Part shown: piece by piece, positions 1-8,083 of the stretch
How positions within the stretch are numbered: the first letter of the stretch is position 1
How the letters are laid out: every line of letters begins with the position of its first letter
Source: Chrysochromulina parva
Taxonomy: Eukaryota; Haptophyta; Prymnesiales; Chrysochromulinaceae
NCBI GenBank assembly: GCA_002887195.1
Contig: PJAB01000509.1
Location: 1 to 24,974, forward strand
Length of the DNA: 24,974 nt
Reading direction: 5' to 3'
The notes under the pieces: generated by a model
The model's database searches: none
Seen by the model: only the letters and a program-made list of their open reading frames with translations
Told to the model about the DNA's origin: nothing
Made by a program: the position numbers and the translations under genes

Positions 1-215
1 GAGAAGGAGAGAGATATGCCCAGAACCGCTAACGCTCACCGAGGCATGCTGCTCATGCTTCCCAACATGAGAGAGCCGCTCGATCGTGAAGCGCGCCTAT
101 GGGCCATCCATAGCAGTCTTGCTTGAAAGCCTACATACGATTGAAAAGTTGAAGTGGACGTAACAGAACGAGTTCGATAAGTTCGAGTCTCTCTCACGAC
201 GACGAGGACAAAATA
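1..215. other. Upstream region of GRWD1 gene, with a 36-codon ORF
   Basis: This stretch precedes the GRWD1 start codon. A short plus-strand frame runs from an ATG at 16 to a TGA at 124-126 (36 codons, beginning MPRTANAHRG) and is open back to the window edge. It could be the last codons of an upstream gene, an upstream ORF in the GRWD1 leader, or chance; I recognise no domain. The last 60 bases before the ATG are pyrimidine- and GA-rich. No TATA box is evident. Confidence 0.2.
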
Positions 216-1673
216 ATGTCGTCGAAGAGGGAAGGCAAGCGACGCGCCGACGCGCCGGCGACCCAAATGCCTGTCGACGAGGATGGCGAGGAGCTCGAGT
301 ATGAGGACGAGTACGGCGATGAGTTCGAGGAGGAGATCTTTGCCGGCGGCGAGGAGGGCGAGGAGGGTGAGGAGGGCATGGAAATTTCCGCGTCGGAGAT
401 GCTCGGCTCCGACGGCGTGCACGCCGAGGTGGAGGGCCGACTGTATCGCGCGGGCGATCCGCTCGCCGAAGACGAGAAGCTCGATTACGACAGCTCAGCC
501 TACGACATGCTGCATCGGATGACCTGGGACTATCCGTGCCTCACCTTTGGCTTCGTGCGCGACAGCCTTGGCGAGCAGCGGACGCAGTACCCGATGACGT
601 CATACCTCGTCGCGGGCACGCAGGCCGAGCGCGCCGCCGACAACCAGCTCGTATGCCTGAAGCTCTCGAAGATGGCACGCACTATCCACGATGATGACTC
701 GGAGAGCGACGATGACAGCGACGAGGACGACGAGGACCCGATTGTGGAGGTGCAGCGTGTGCCGCACCAGGGCACCGTCAACCGGCTGCGCCTGATGCCG
801 CAGACCTCGCACATCTGCGCCACCTGGTCCGAGAGCGGCAAGGCTCACGTGTTCAGCCTGGCCGCGCCGCTTGCTACCCTGCATTCGCCAGGCAGTGCGC
901 CAGCTGGGGTCTCGACGGAGCCGTTGTTCACCTTCGACGGGCATGCAGACGAGGGGTTTGCGCTCGACTGGTCACGCGTCGCGACCGGAGTGCTCGCGAC
1001 CGGCGACAATAAGGGCAAGATCCACCGATGGCAGCCAGCTGAGGGCGGCTCGTGGGTGGTCGATCCCGTCCCCTTCTCAGGGCACGAAGGGGCCGTAGAG
1101 GACCTTGAGTGGTCACCGGTCGAGCCGAACGTCTTCATGAGCTGCGGCGGCGACTCGACGGTTCGCGTATGGGACGTGCGCCGCAAGGCAGGCTCCGCCC
1201 TAACCGTGGACGAGAAGCATGGGGTAGACGTCAACGTCATGTCCTGGAACAAGCTCGTCAACTACTTGGTGGTCACGGGCGCCGACGACGGCTCATTTCG
1301 TGTGTGGGATCTGCGTTCTTTCCAGTCAGGCGAGCCGGTGGCCAAGTTCAACTGGCACCACGCTGCGATCACCTCGGTCGAGTGGTCACCCCATGAATCC
1401 TCGACAATAGCCGTGTGCGGAGATGATCATCAGCTCACGCTGTGGGATCTTGCGCTGGAAGATGACCCAGAAGCGGCGAGCGCCGTGCGCGGGCGAGACG
1501 ACCTCAAAGACATCCCACCACAGCTCTACTTCGTGCACCAGGGGCAGCAGCACATGAAGGAACTTCATTGGCACGTGCAGCTGCCGGGTGTCCTGGGCTC
1601 CACCGCCGAGGACTTCAACATCTTCAAGCCAGCCAACGCGGGCGACGGCGCGGCAGGAGGGCGCTCTGAGTAG
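216..1673 (+). CDS. GRWD1: GRWD1/Rrb1-type glutamate-rich WD40 protein
   Basis: The 485-residue product matches the GRWD1 (yeast Rrb1) family in size and layout. An acidic N-terminus (about residues 20-60, runs of E, D and G) is followed by the histone-binding/CAF1C-type segment around residues 89-140 (LDYDSSAYDMLHRMTWDYPC). A second acidic stretch (DDDSESDDDSDEDDEDP) comes next, then WD40 repeats with visible WD ends such as VRVWDVR, FRVWDLR and LTLWDLA. The C-terminus HWHVQLPGVLGSTAEDFNIF is typical of the family. Known family role: nuclear/nucleolar chaperone for ribosomal protein L3 and 60S assembly, with histone binding reported in animals. The ATG at 216 is the first in frame and has A at -3. 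The gene is intronless, and EBP2, another 60S factor, lies about 2.6 kb downstream on the same strand. Confidence 0.93.
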   Translation: MSSKREGKRRADAPATQMPVDEDGEELEYEDEYGDEFEEEIFAGGEEGEEGEEGMEISASEMLGSDGVHAEVEGRLYRAGDPLAEDEKLDYDSSAYDMLHRMTWDYPCLTFGFVRDSLGEQRTQYPMTSYLVAGTQAERAADNQLVCLKLSKMARTIHDDDSESDDDSDEDDEDPIVEVQRVPHQGTVNRLRLMPQTSHICATWSESGKAHVFSLAAPLATLHSPGSAPAGVSTEPLFTFDGHADEGFALDWSRVATGVLATGDNKGKIHRWQPAEGGSWVVDPVPFSGHEGAVEDLEWSPVEPNVFMSCGGDSTVRVWDVRRKAGSALTVDEKHGVDVNVMSWNKLVNYLVVTGADDGSFRVWDLRSFQSGEPVAKFNWHHAAITSVEWSPHESSTIAVCGDDHQLTLWDLALEDDPEAASAVRGRDDLKDIPPQLYFVHQGQQHMKELHWHVQLPGVLGSTAEDFNIFKPANAGDGAAGGRSE

Positions 1674-1994
1674 CAGCACAATCAGCACGCTCATCAGGTC
1701 CGCTGAATGGCCGGACTGAGAGGCTCATGAGAGGCGCGGCGGCGTGCGCGCGATCGCGTCGATCATGTGTTGGCGGTTGAGAGCATACCTGGGTGGATCC
1801 TCTCCGTGTACCTGTGTCGACGGGCGTGCCTCGGTTCCGCATCGTCTGTCCGAGCGTCGAGGGCTACCCCTGGCTCATTCGGCAACCTGCTTTGAGCGGA
1901 GCCTCAGACAGTACTGAGTCAATCAGAAATTTACCGTATCGTTCTGTCCGTCACCGAACTCCAACTTGACGAAACTCCCTTTTGTGAACGCCTC
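1674..1994. other. Intergenic region between GRWD1 and NLR-type gene
   Basis: These 321 bases hold the 3' end of the GRWD1 transcript and presumably the promoter of the NLR-type gene. The last ~90 bases are AT-richer than the surroundings. I see no RNA gene, no clear TATA box and no canonical AATAAA signal. Confidence 0.4.
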
Positions 1995-4086
1995 ATGAAC
2001 GCCAGCGTCCCTCCGGTTCCCGCCGACTACTTGCCTCGCCCAGATGTGGAGGCAGATATACGTGCGATGTTACTCAGGACCGTTGGAGCTATGTCTCTGA
2101 CGGCTGGATTTGACGGGCCGGCAGGTATTGGGAAAACGACCCTCGCCAAAGTGATGTGCAATGACAGCGAGGTGCGGCGCCACTTTTCAGACGGCGTGCT
2201 CTGGCTGCCCGTCGGACGTGAGCGGACTGGAGATGAAGTCATGAAGTCGCTGGCCGAGAAAATGGCCATACACGTGGACGGCAACGGTAGCCTTCTGCCG
2301 GCAATGCAGGCTCGGATTGCAGGCCGTCGCCTCCTTGTTGTCTTGGACGATGTCTGGTTTTCTGAGCAGGTCGCTGCGTTCGTGGCCCTCGATTCGGGCA
2401 TCAGTGGTTTGCTCGTGCTGTTGCTCACCACGCGCAATGCTCAACTCGCCGCTACCTATGGCGAGAGCATGCGGCTTCAACAGCTCAGTGAGATGGCCTC
2501 ACTGCGCATGCTGACCAACTTTCTTGGTCGTGGCGTGAAGCTGGGCGGTGGAGAGGACTCCGAGGCGATGCTGCGCGCGTGCCGCGGCAATGTGGCCATG
2601 CTCCGATCCGTCGCAAACTTATGTCGCAAGCGAGGCGTTCACGGTGCCGTACGCCACCTAGAGGACTGCCGCGCCCGTCAGATTGCCGCCACGCTGCCCG
2701 ACGCGAGTGAATATGGAACGTTATACGCGGCGCTTGAGGGTACCCTATCGCACCTGAGCCCGGAGCTCGCGCGCCGAGCTGCCATGCTGGCTGTCTTTCC
2801 GGAGGATTGCTCGGTCCCACTCTCGGTGGTCGGCCAGCTTTGGGGTCTCCCCACAGCGGATCTCCCCACAGCGGCGGGTCTCAATACAGCGGAGGATCTG
2901 CATGCGGGCGTTGCTTCACTCGAGGCATGCCAACTGATCGATGTCGACTGGTCCCCGCAGAGGCCGACGAACCACGATAGCCTCTTGATGACCTTTGATC
3001 ACCTCTGATGGCGTCCCTCCTCAGGTCCCAAAACTGCCTGACGATGATCGACCTGCACCGCGACTACCTGCGCTGCCGGGGGAAGAGCGAGCTCGCAATC
3101 TGGCACGGCGAGCTGCTGCGAGGCTGCAAGCGGAGCGCGATCGGGGTCGAGGTAGGGCATGTGACCGATTCCTACTGGTGTCCCGGACGGCGCTGGGTGT
3201 ACCACGCAAGTGAAGGAGCGGCCTTTGCCATCGACGCGGTGAAGGCGACGCTGACGAGCATCAGCCTCCCCGCCACCGCACTGCAACCGGAAGATGGCAC
3301 CGTCCTCGCAACGATGGTCCGTGGGTGCACCGCGCTGACCAGCCTGGACGTCGGCTTCAATAACCTGGATGAGAGGGGAGTGCTAGAGCTTGTGCGGGCG
3401 GCCCGACAGCGCGATCAGATGGTGAGCCTTGGATTCGCTTTGGGCTCGCTTGATTGCTACTGATGACGCTTGTTTGCCCCCCTCATCAGGTGAGCCTTGG
3501 ATTCGCCTCTTGTAAGATCGGGACGCAGGGGGCGAAGGAGATAGCCACCTACGTGGCGACTTGTGCGGCCCTCGCCTCGCTCAACCTCGAGTACAACTGC
3601 ATCGACCCCGAAGGGGCAATGGCCCTTGCCGACGCGCTGTCTGGCGACCCGACTCTGACGAAGCTCAACCTGTCCGAGATGAATCGGAGCCCCGAGGATC
3701 GGGACGACATGGGCGGCATCTTGGCCATCTCGAGTGCCCTCAAGACCAACCGCCACCTGACGTACCTCAACCTGAGCACGAACAACATCGACGTGCGGGC
3801 GGGCACAGCGTTGGCGGGAGCAGTCGCAATCAATGGCGTGCTGAAGCACATCGATTTGACTTCGAACCGGCTGTGCGGCATCTCTTCTCACGCTGGGCGA
3901 CAGGTGGGGAGATACGATGCTGCTGCTGTGCGAGCACTCGCCCGCACCCTCGAGACAAACTTATCGCTCACATCGTGCGACCTCCGATTCAATCACATAG
4001 AAGATGCCGAGAAGCAGGCTCTGAGGAGCGCGTGCGGGAGCCGGGTGCCAGACGCGTTCCTCAAATCCTTGTGTCTCAAGATGTAG
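1995..4086 (+). CDS. NB-ARC / leucine-rich-repeat (NLR-type) protein, three exons
   Basis: Proposed exons are 1995-2950, 3025-3421 and 3490-4086, giving 649 residues. The N-terminal half is a STAND-class NB-ARC ATPase: P-loop GPAGIGKTT (about 41-49), Walker B LLVVLDDVW (113-121), an RNBS-B-like LLLTTRN, a degenerate GLPL motif (CRGNVAML) and a winged-helix-like part (AMLAVFPEDCSV). The MHD position reads LHR (about 329-331) in IDLHRDYLR, just after intron 1. The rest is about eight ribonuclease-inhibitor-type repeats of ~28 residues (LTSLDVGFNNL, LASLNLEYNCI, LTYLNLSTNNI). No TIR, coiled-coil or death-fold domain precedes the ATPase. Such proteins are ligand-gated switches, often in immunity or signalling; the ligand here is unknown. 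Without splicing the frame stops at 3008. The exact match of splice sites to frame and domain boundaries argues against a pseudogene. Confidence 0.8.
2951..3024 (+). other. Spliceosomal intron 1 of the NLR-type gene (74 nt)
   Basis: The upstream frame stops at 3008 while conserved sequence resumes in another frame. Removing 2951-3024 (starts GTCCCC, ends CCTCCTCAG) joins Asp-TG to G-TCC and gives VDW-SQNCLTMIDLHRDYL in frame, restoring the end of the NB-ARC region. A possible branch site CTGATG lies about 20 nt before the AG, followed by a pyrimidine-rich tract. GGTCCC occurs at both boundaries (2950-2955 and 3024-3029). Confidence 0.75.
3421..3506 (+). repeat. 18-nt direct repeat spanning both junctions of intron 2
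   Basis: GGTGAGCCTTGGATTCGC occurs at 3421-3438 and, identically, at 3489-3506, with a period of 68 nt equal to the intron length. The first copy supplies the donor, and the second starts at the acceptor G and continues into exon 3. Such repeats across splice junctions are known from recently gained introns (introner insertion or tandem duplication). Confidence 0.9.
3422..3489 (+). other. Spliceosomal intron 2 of the NLR-type gene (68 nt)
   Basis: This phase-0 intron begins GTGAGC (strong donor) and ends CCCCCCTCATCAG. Removal joins RQRDQM to VSLGFASCKIG, linking the second and third leucine-rich repeats. Retention gives a stop at 3461-3463. The same CTGATG candidate branch site as intron 1 occurs about 25 nt before the AG. 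Confidence 0.82.
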
Positions 4087-4278
4087 TATCGTAAAATAGT
4101 GTAGCCTCATCGGCGGCTTCATCTGACGTCCCGGGACGCGGTTCCTGCTTTTGCTTGCGGAGGAGAGAGCGCGGGGAGAGCGCTGGGAAACCGCTTCGGT
4201 GTGAATGGCGAAGGCGTGAATTTCTTTTCACATCGACGTCGCCTGGTAGTGGCCTCTCAGTCCGTCGAGCGCTTCGTG

Positions 4279-5148
4279 ATGCCGCCCACACCGCGAGCCT
4301 CCTCGTCGAATGAGGCAGCGCTTCTTCTGAAGCTCGAGCAGCTCACCGGCGGCATCGACCCGGAGAAATCGGACGAGACCTGGGTCGAGTCGCTTGTTGT
4401 CACCGCCCCGGAGCCGCTGCAGCTGGACGACCCCGACGACGACTTGAAGCGCGAGCTGGCCTTCTACAACCAGGCTCTGAGCGCGGTGCGCGTCGCACAG
4501 GAACGCCTTGACCGGCTTGGAATTCCGCACGTGCGGCCCGACGATTACTTTGCCGAGATGGTCAAGACGGACAAGCACATGAACAAGGTAAAAATGAGGA
4601 TGCTGCGGGAGCAGACGGACATCGCAGCCGCCGAGGAGCGGCGCAAGCAGAGTGCGAACAAGAAGTTTGGGAAGCAGGTGCAGCATGAAGTGCTGCAAGC
4701 GCGCCAGCAGGAGAAGCGCCGCAACATGGTCGAGGTGAAGGAGCTGCGCAAGAAGCGCAAGGGCGCCGGCGACGATGGCTTCGACATCGAGGTCGACGAT
4801 ACGCCCGCGCCGCGGGTGGGCCAGAAGCGCGGGCGCGACGAGGCCTTCGGCGGCGGTGGCAGTGGCAAGGGCGGCGGTGGCGGCAAGGGCGGCGGTGGCG
4901 GCAAGGGCGGCTCCATGAACAAATCGGACTACAAGGAGCTGCGGTGGGGTAAGCACCGTAAGGACAAGCGCAACACGTCAGAGTCGACGGACGACCTGCG
5001 CGGCTTCAACAGCAGCGGCCGCAGCGGCGGCAAGGGAGGTGGCAAGGGCGGCGGCAAGGGCGGCGGCAAGGGCGGCAAGGGCGGCAAGGGCGGCAAGGGC
5101 GGCGGGGCGAAACGCCCAGGCAAGGCGAGGCGTCAGGCGGGCCGCTGA
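4279..5148 (+). CDS. EBP2: rRNA-processing protein EBP2 homologue
   Basis: The 289-residue product has the conserved EBP2 core: DDLKRELAFYNQALSAVRVA, then QERLDRLGIPHVRPDDYFAEM, a lysine-rich helix with HMNKVKMRML, and AAEERRKQSANKKFGKQVQ, followed by RRNMVEVKELRKKRKG. EBP2 (EBNA1BP2 in animals) is a nucleolar factor for 27S pre-rRNA processing and 60S assembly. I chose the ATG at 4279 because the in-frame sequence upstream has only a GTG at 4201 and no conserved residues. The C-terminal third is unusual: two blocks of Gly-Lys repeats (about 4850-4915 and 5023-5107) separated by a conserved-looking YKELRWGKHRKDKRNT segment. The basic glycine-rich tail probably binds RNA, which is inference. 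The gene follows the NLR-type gene on the same strand with about 190 bases between. Confidence 0.92.
   Translation: MPPTPRASSSNEAALLLKLEQLTGGIDPEKSDETWVESLVVTAPEPLQLDDPDDDLKRELAFYNQALSAVRVAQERLDRLGIPHVRPDDYFAEMVKTDKHMNKVKMRMLREQTDIAAAEERRKQSANKKFGKQVQHEVLQARQQEKRRNMVEVKELRKKRKGAGDDGFDIEVDDTPAPRVGQKRGRDEAFGGGGSGKGGGGGKGGGGGKGGSMNKSDYKELRWGKHRKDKRNTSESTDDLRGFNSSGRSGGKGGGKGGGKGGGKGGKGGKGGKGGGAKRPGKARRQAGR
5023..5107 (+). repeat. In-frame GGC/AAG repeat encoding a (GGK)n tail in EBP2
   Basis: Codons alternate GGC-GGC-AAG and GGC-GGC-GGC-AAG in irregular order, with one GGA-GGT variant. A related block lies at about 4850-4915. The pattern is that of a codon-level tandem repeat prone to slippage. 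Confidence 0.85.
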
Positions 5149-5799
5149 TCCACTCTGCCGCTGAGACCTGCAATCTCGTACTGTCGGTATACTGTGAGTG
5201 TGTAGTTTCTCCGTCGATCCTTACAGCTGAAAACCTCTCCCTGAGCTTTTCAACACGTATCCAATTTGTATCGTGGTGCGGAGTCGCATGGAGGACATGG
5301 AGATGCGTGCTCGACGGCGACGCATTGCAGTTTGTACATTCTCCGCCCGGACCGCCACCGGTCTATTCACAAATACGAAATACCACCGATCACTCCACTC
5401 CAATACGATGCTTTCGCGATGTCACTGTCGGTCTCGAGCACGCCCGTCCCGCGACCGGCCACCGAACACCGCCACCATGCACCCCGACCTCACTCCGGAG
5501 ACCCAGTGGCCCTCAAGCGGAGCCCCCCGGGGCACACCGCTATCCATGGCGGGCCAAATAGGCTGTCGACGCCCGAGAGGGCTCACCGACGCGCGCGTGC
5601 CCCTTCACCCACATCGTCGTGGCTCCTAGCTCGCTTGCCGTCCCTCTCCGCCGTTGCGCTCGCCGGAGACTCGGCGGGAATCAGGCGGCCGGCCGCCCAG
5701 TGCTCCCACTTCCGAGCGGCGCCTGGACGGCGCTCGGGAAGGCGCTCGGGACGGCGCTCGGGACGGGGCTCGGGACGGCGCGCTGGCCTCGCACGCGCC
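5149..5799. other. Convergent intergenic region between EBP2 and POLA2
   Basis: These 651 bases separate two gene 3' ends. The ORFs present are compositionally biased (Arg, Pro, Ser), lack recognisable domains and are open on both strands, as expected of GC-rich noncoding DNA, so I do not call a gene. The only structured element is the 12-nt tandem repeat at 5729-5776. Confidence 0.55.
5729..5776. repeat. 12-nt tandem repeat, four units
   Basis: The unit GGCGCTCGGGAC is repeated four times, with a final-base change in the first copy (GGGAA) and one change in the fourth (GGGGCTCGGGAC). It lies just beyond the POLA2 stop codon, probably in its 3' untranslated region. Confidence 0.85.
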
Positions 5800-7848
5800 T
5801 CAGATCTTTTTGATCTCGACGAACGCACGCGTCATCATCTCACGCGGCGCATCGGGCGGCGTGCCAAAGGGCTCCACCGCCGCGGCGCCCGTTAGCGAAG
5901 GCTTCACGTCCTCTACCTTGACGCTCGCGGACGACGCGGCGCCGCCTTGTGAGTCGAGCACGCTATCAAGCAGCGCGTCCGCTTCCGTGCTGCGAGCCGA
6001 GAGAGCCTCCGCTGCCTCCACGCCAGCCGCAGGCATCTCCTCGGCGGCGGCGGCGGGCTCAGGCTCGGAGGCTGGGTGCACGCTGATGAGGGCGTAATTG
6101 CCGCCGGCGGCCGCCTTGGCGAGCTTGCCCGGGTTGACGCACAGCACGCCGCCAAAGCCGAGCTTTGCAAAGGGAGCGAGCTCCGACGGCACGAGAAGCA
6201 CCTCAGGCAGGCATGGGAGACCGCCGGCTCGGAGATTGGCCGTTACGTCGACCGGTAGCGGCTGGCGCTCGTCGAGGGGTGTGGGGAAGAGCGGGAGCAG
6301 GTGGCGCTGCTGCAGCACGTGCGAGGCGAGGCGCGCCATACGATCCGGTTTCGGGGCGGACGGGTCCGTGGGCGTCGGCACCTTGGCAAGCTCTTGTTGG
6401 CCCAGCAAGAAGAGAGTATCGACAGACGCTGCGGCGACGCGTAGCCCGCCGATGCGGAAGGTGGCCGGGTTGGAGAGCGAGTGCATGTACGGGCGCACGT
6501 GCTCGGGAAGCGCATTCCGGGGGAACTCGAGCGGCGGCTGAGGGTATGCCCCCAAAAGGTGAGCGTCCTTGGGCGAGGGCAGCAGCACGACGTGTGGGAT
6601 CTTGGTTGCCTCGGCCTCCAGCTGAGACTCAATCCAGTCCTTGAGGGGATCGAGCACCTGGCGGCAGAAGAGCGTCTCGTACGTGACGGGCACGTCGCCG
6701 CCGGCCACCGCGGGGTGGCTCTCATCCACAAACGGCCCGAGCAGTACGAGGCAGTCAGGGCGCACCTCCATCGCCTTCTGCAGCAGCGCGGTGAAGGGCG
6801 CGTACGTCAGGTCGTCGGTCGTCGTGAACGGACCGGCCGCCGACATGATGGCGACGGCGCTACGCCCAGCGGCGGGCCCGTCGGCGGCGGCCGCCGCGGC
6901 CGTGGCGGCGGCGGCGGCCTGGGCGTCGCGCGGCGGCAGCACCGTGAGCACGCGCGTGGCGACAATGGAGTGACGGATGTTGATGCCGATGACCGCCACA
7001 ATCTGGCCTGGGAAGAGCGCGTACTCGGGGCAGTCTTTGAGGTCGACGCGCACGCGGCATCCATTCGACGAGGCGCGCGACCCCTCGAGGAAGAGCGACT
7101 GCACGTTGAGCCGGCCCTCGCCCTCGCAGCACACGCGACCCACAAACGTCGCCTCCTCGCTTCCAGCCGTGGACACCGACGAAAGCGGTGGCACGTCGTC
7201 GCGCCCGGAGAGTGCGCGCTCGAAGGCGACGACCTGCGCGTCGAGAAGCCTCGCGCGCTCGTCGAGCCGCTCCCACATGCGAGACTCGGCCAGCTCAGCC
7301 GTGCGCGGCGGCGCGACCGCTTCGACCTCGAGCTGCTCCGCGCTGCTTGCAAAGGTGCGCCACGTGTTTAGAGAGACGACGACCTTCCCCACCTCAGCGC
7401 GACTCGCGAAGGCTGAGCCGGGCGCGGCCTCGGTGCCCATAGGCGAGAGCGCAAAGCCGGGCACGGGGCTGATGCCCGCCGCCGACCGGCGATATGCGGG
7501 CGTCGTGTCCAGGCCCACGCCTGCGAGCAGGTGTGCGGTGTCCTTGTTGAAGGTGCCGGGCTTGGGTGGCCCCTTCGCGGTGAGCTGCTGTTTCCGGTCG
7601 AGCTTCTGACGCTTGGCGGAGTCGTCGTTGCGGCATTGTGTCTCGAGGTCGGCGAGCGCCTCAAGCGACATGCGCTTCGCACTTTTGTTCATCGTAAGCA
7701 GGTCCCACTGCACCTGCAGGTCGGTCGCCGAGAGCCGGTACTGCTCACAGATCTTGAGGCAGCGCGTCACGAGATCGGCATTGCCCTGCGTTTCAGGGAT
7801 TTCACTCCTGATCTCCTCGGCGGAGACGCGGGTAATCGAAGTCGCCAT
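5800..7848 (-). CDS. POLA2: DNA polymerase alpha subunit B
   Basis: The 682-residue product fits the B subunit of the polymerase alpha-primase complex, which tethers the catalytic subunit and primase during initiation of DNA replication in the nucleus. The N-terminus (AEEIRSEIPETQ through CLKICEQYRLSATDLQVQWD) looks like the Pol alpha B N-terminal helical domain. An OB-fold part follows (LFPGQIVAVIGINI), then the inactive phosphoesterase-like domain with MSAAGPFTTTDDLTYAP, DCLVLLGPFVDESHP and ATKIPHVVLLPSPKDAHL, and near the end FGGVLCVNPGKLAKA and NYALISVHP. The start is the ATG at 7848-7846 (MATSITRVSAEE); a TTG two codons upstream is not a credible eukaryotic start. The region after the IGINI segment contains a low-complexity Ala-rich insert. 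It is divergent from NFU1, with a shared upstream region that contains an E2F-type site. Confidence 0.93.
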   Translation of the reverse strand: MATSITRVSAEEIRSEIPETQGNADLVTRCLKICEQYRLSATDLQVQWDLLTMNKSAKRMSLEALADLETQCRNDDSAKRQKLDRKQQLTAKGPPKPGTFNKDTAHLLAGVGLDTTPAYRRSAAGISPVPGFALSPMGTEAAPGSAFASRAEVGKVVVSLNTWRTFASSAEQLEVEAVAPPRTAELAESRMWERLDERARLLDAQVVAFERALSGRDDVPPLSSVSTAGSEEATFVGRVCCEGEGRLNVQSLFLEGSRASSNGCRVRVDLKDCPEYALFPGQIVAVIGINIRHSIVATRVLTVLPPRDAQAAAAATAAAAAADGPAAGRSAVAIMSAAGPFTTTDDLTYAPFTALLQKAMEVRPDCLVLLGPFVDESHPAVAGGDVPVTYETLFCRQVLDPLKDWIESQLEAEATKIPHVVLLPSPKDAHLLGAYPQPPLEFPRNALPEHVRPYMHSLSNPATFRIGGLRVAAASVDTLFLLGQQELAKVPTPTDPSAPKPDRMARLASHVLQQRHLLPLFPTPLDERQPLPVDVTANLRAGGLPCLPEVLLVPSELAPFAKLGFGGVLCVNPGKLAKAAAGGNYALISVHPASEPEPAAAAEEMPAAGVEAAEALSARSTEADALLDSVLDSQGGAASSASVKVEDVKPSLTGAAAVEPFGTPPDAPREMMTRAFVEIKKI

Positions 7849-8083
7849 TGGCAAAAACAGCGGGCAGTAGGCGCGAAAGACGTAGCGTTTTCGAAGGTCA
7901 CAGCACGAAAGCCAGCTCTAAAAGCGTGGAGGTTCTTGGATTCGTTGTGGTGTTGACCTTTATGTCGGCGCGGAGTTCACAGACTTTAGATATTCTTCAC
8001 ACGAAACCATCTCTCCCGACGTCCTCTCCGTCCTCCAGGCGCGCTCGCGGCCCGTCGCCGCCGTTCCTCACCTCTCCGCCTCC
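7849..8083. promoter_or_regulatory. Bidirectional promoter region between POLA2 and NFU1
   Basis: The start codons of POLA2 (minus) and NFU1 (plus) face away from each other with only 235 bases between them, so both promoters must lie here unless they extend into the coding regions. The part next to POLA2 holds an E2F-type site, and the middle is locally AT-richer. Confidence 0.65.
7870..7878 (-). promoter_or_regulatory. E2F/DP-type site upstream of POLA2
   Basis: Read on the minus strand the sequence is TTTCGCGCC, a full match to the E2F consensus TTTSGCGCS. It lies about 22 bases upstream of the POLA2 ATG. E2F control of replication genes is conserved in animals, plants and several algae. 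Binding here is inference. Confidence 0.5.

Noticed and set aside
1995..4086. NLR locus as a frameshifted pseudogene
   Set aside because: Both breaks coincide with good GT-AG introns that restore frame and conserved motifs exactly, and no other stop interrupts the joined frame.
4201..4278. GTG-initiated N-terminal extension of EBP2
   Set aside because: It has no ATG and no similarity to EBP2. The conserved protein starts well with the ATG at 4279.
5266..5895. Plus-strand ORF of 209 codons between EBP2 and POLA2
   Set aside because: It has Arg/Pro/Ser-biased composition and no domain, starts in a probable 3' untranslated region and overlaps the end of POLA2.
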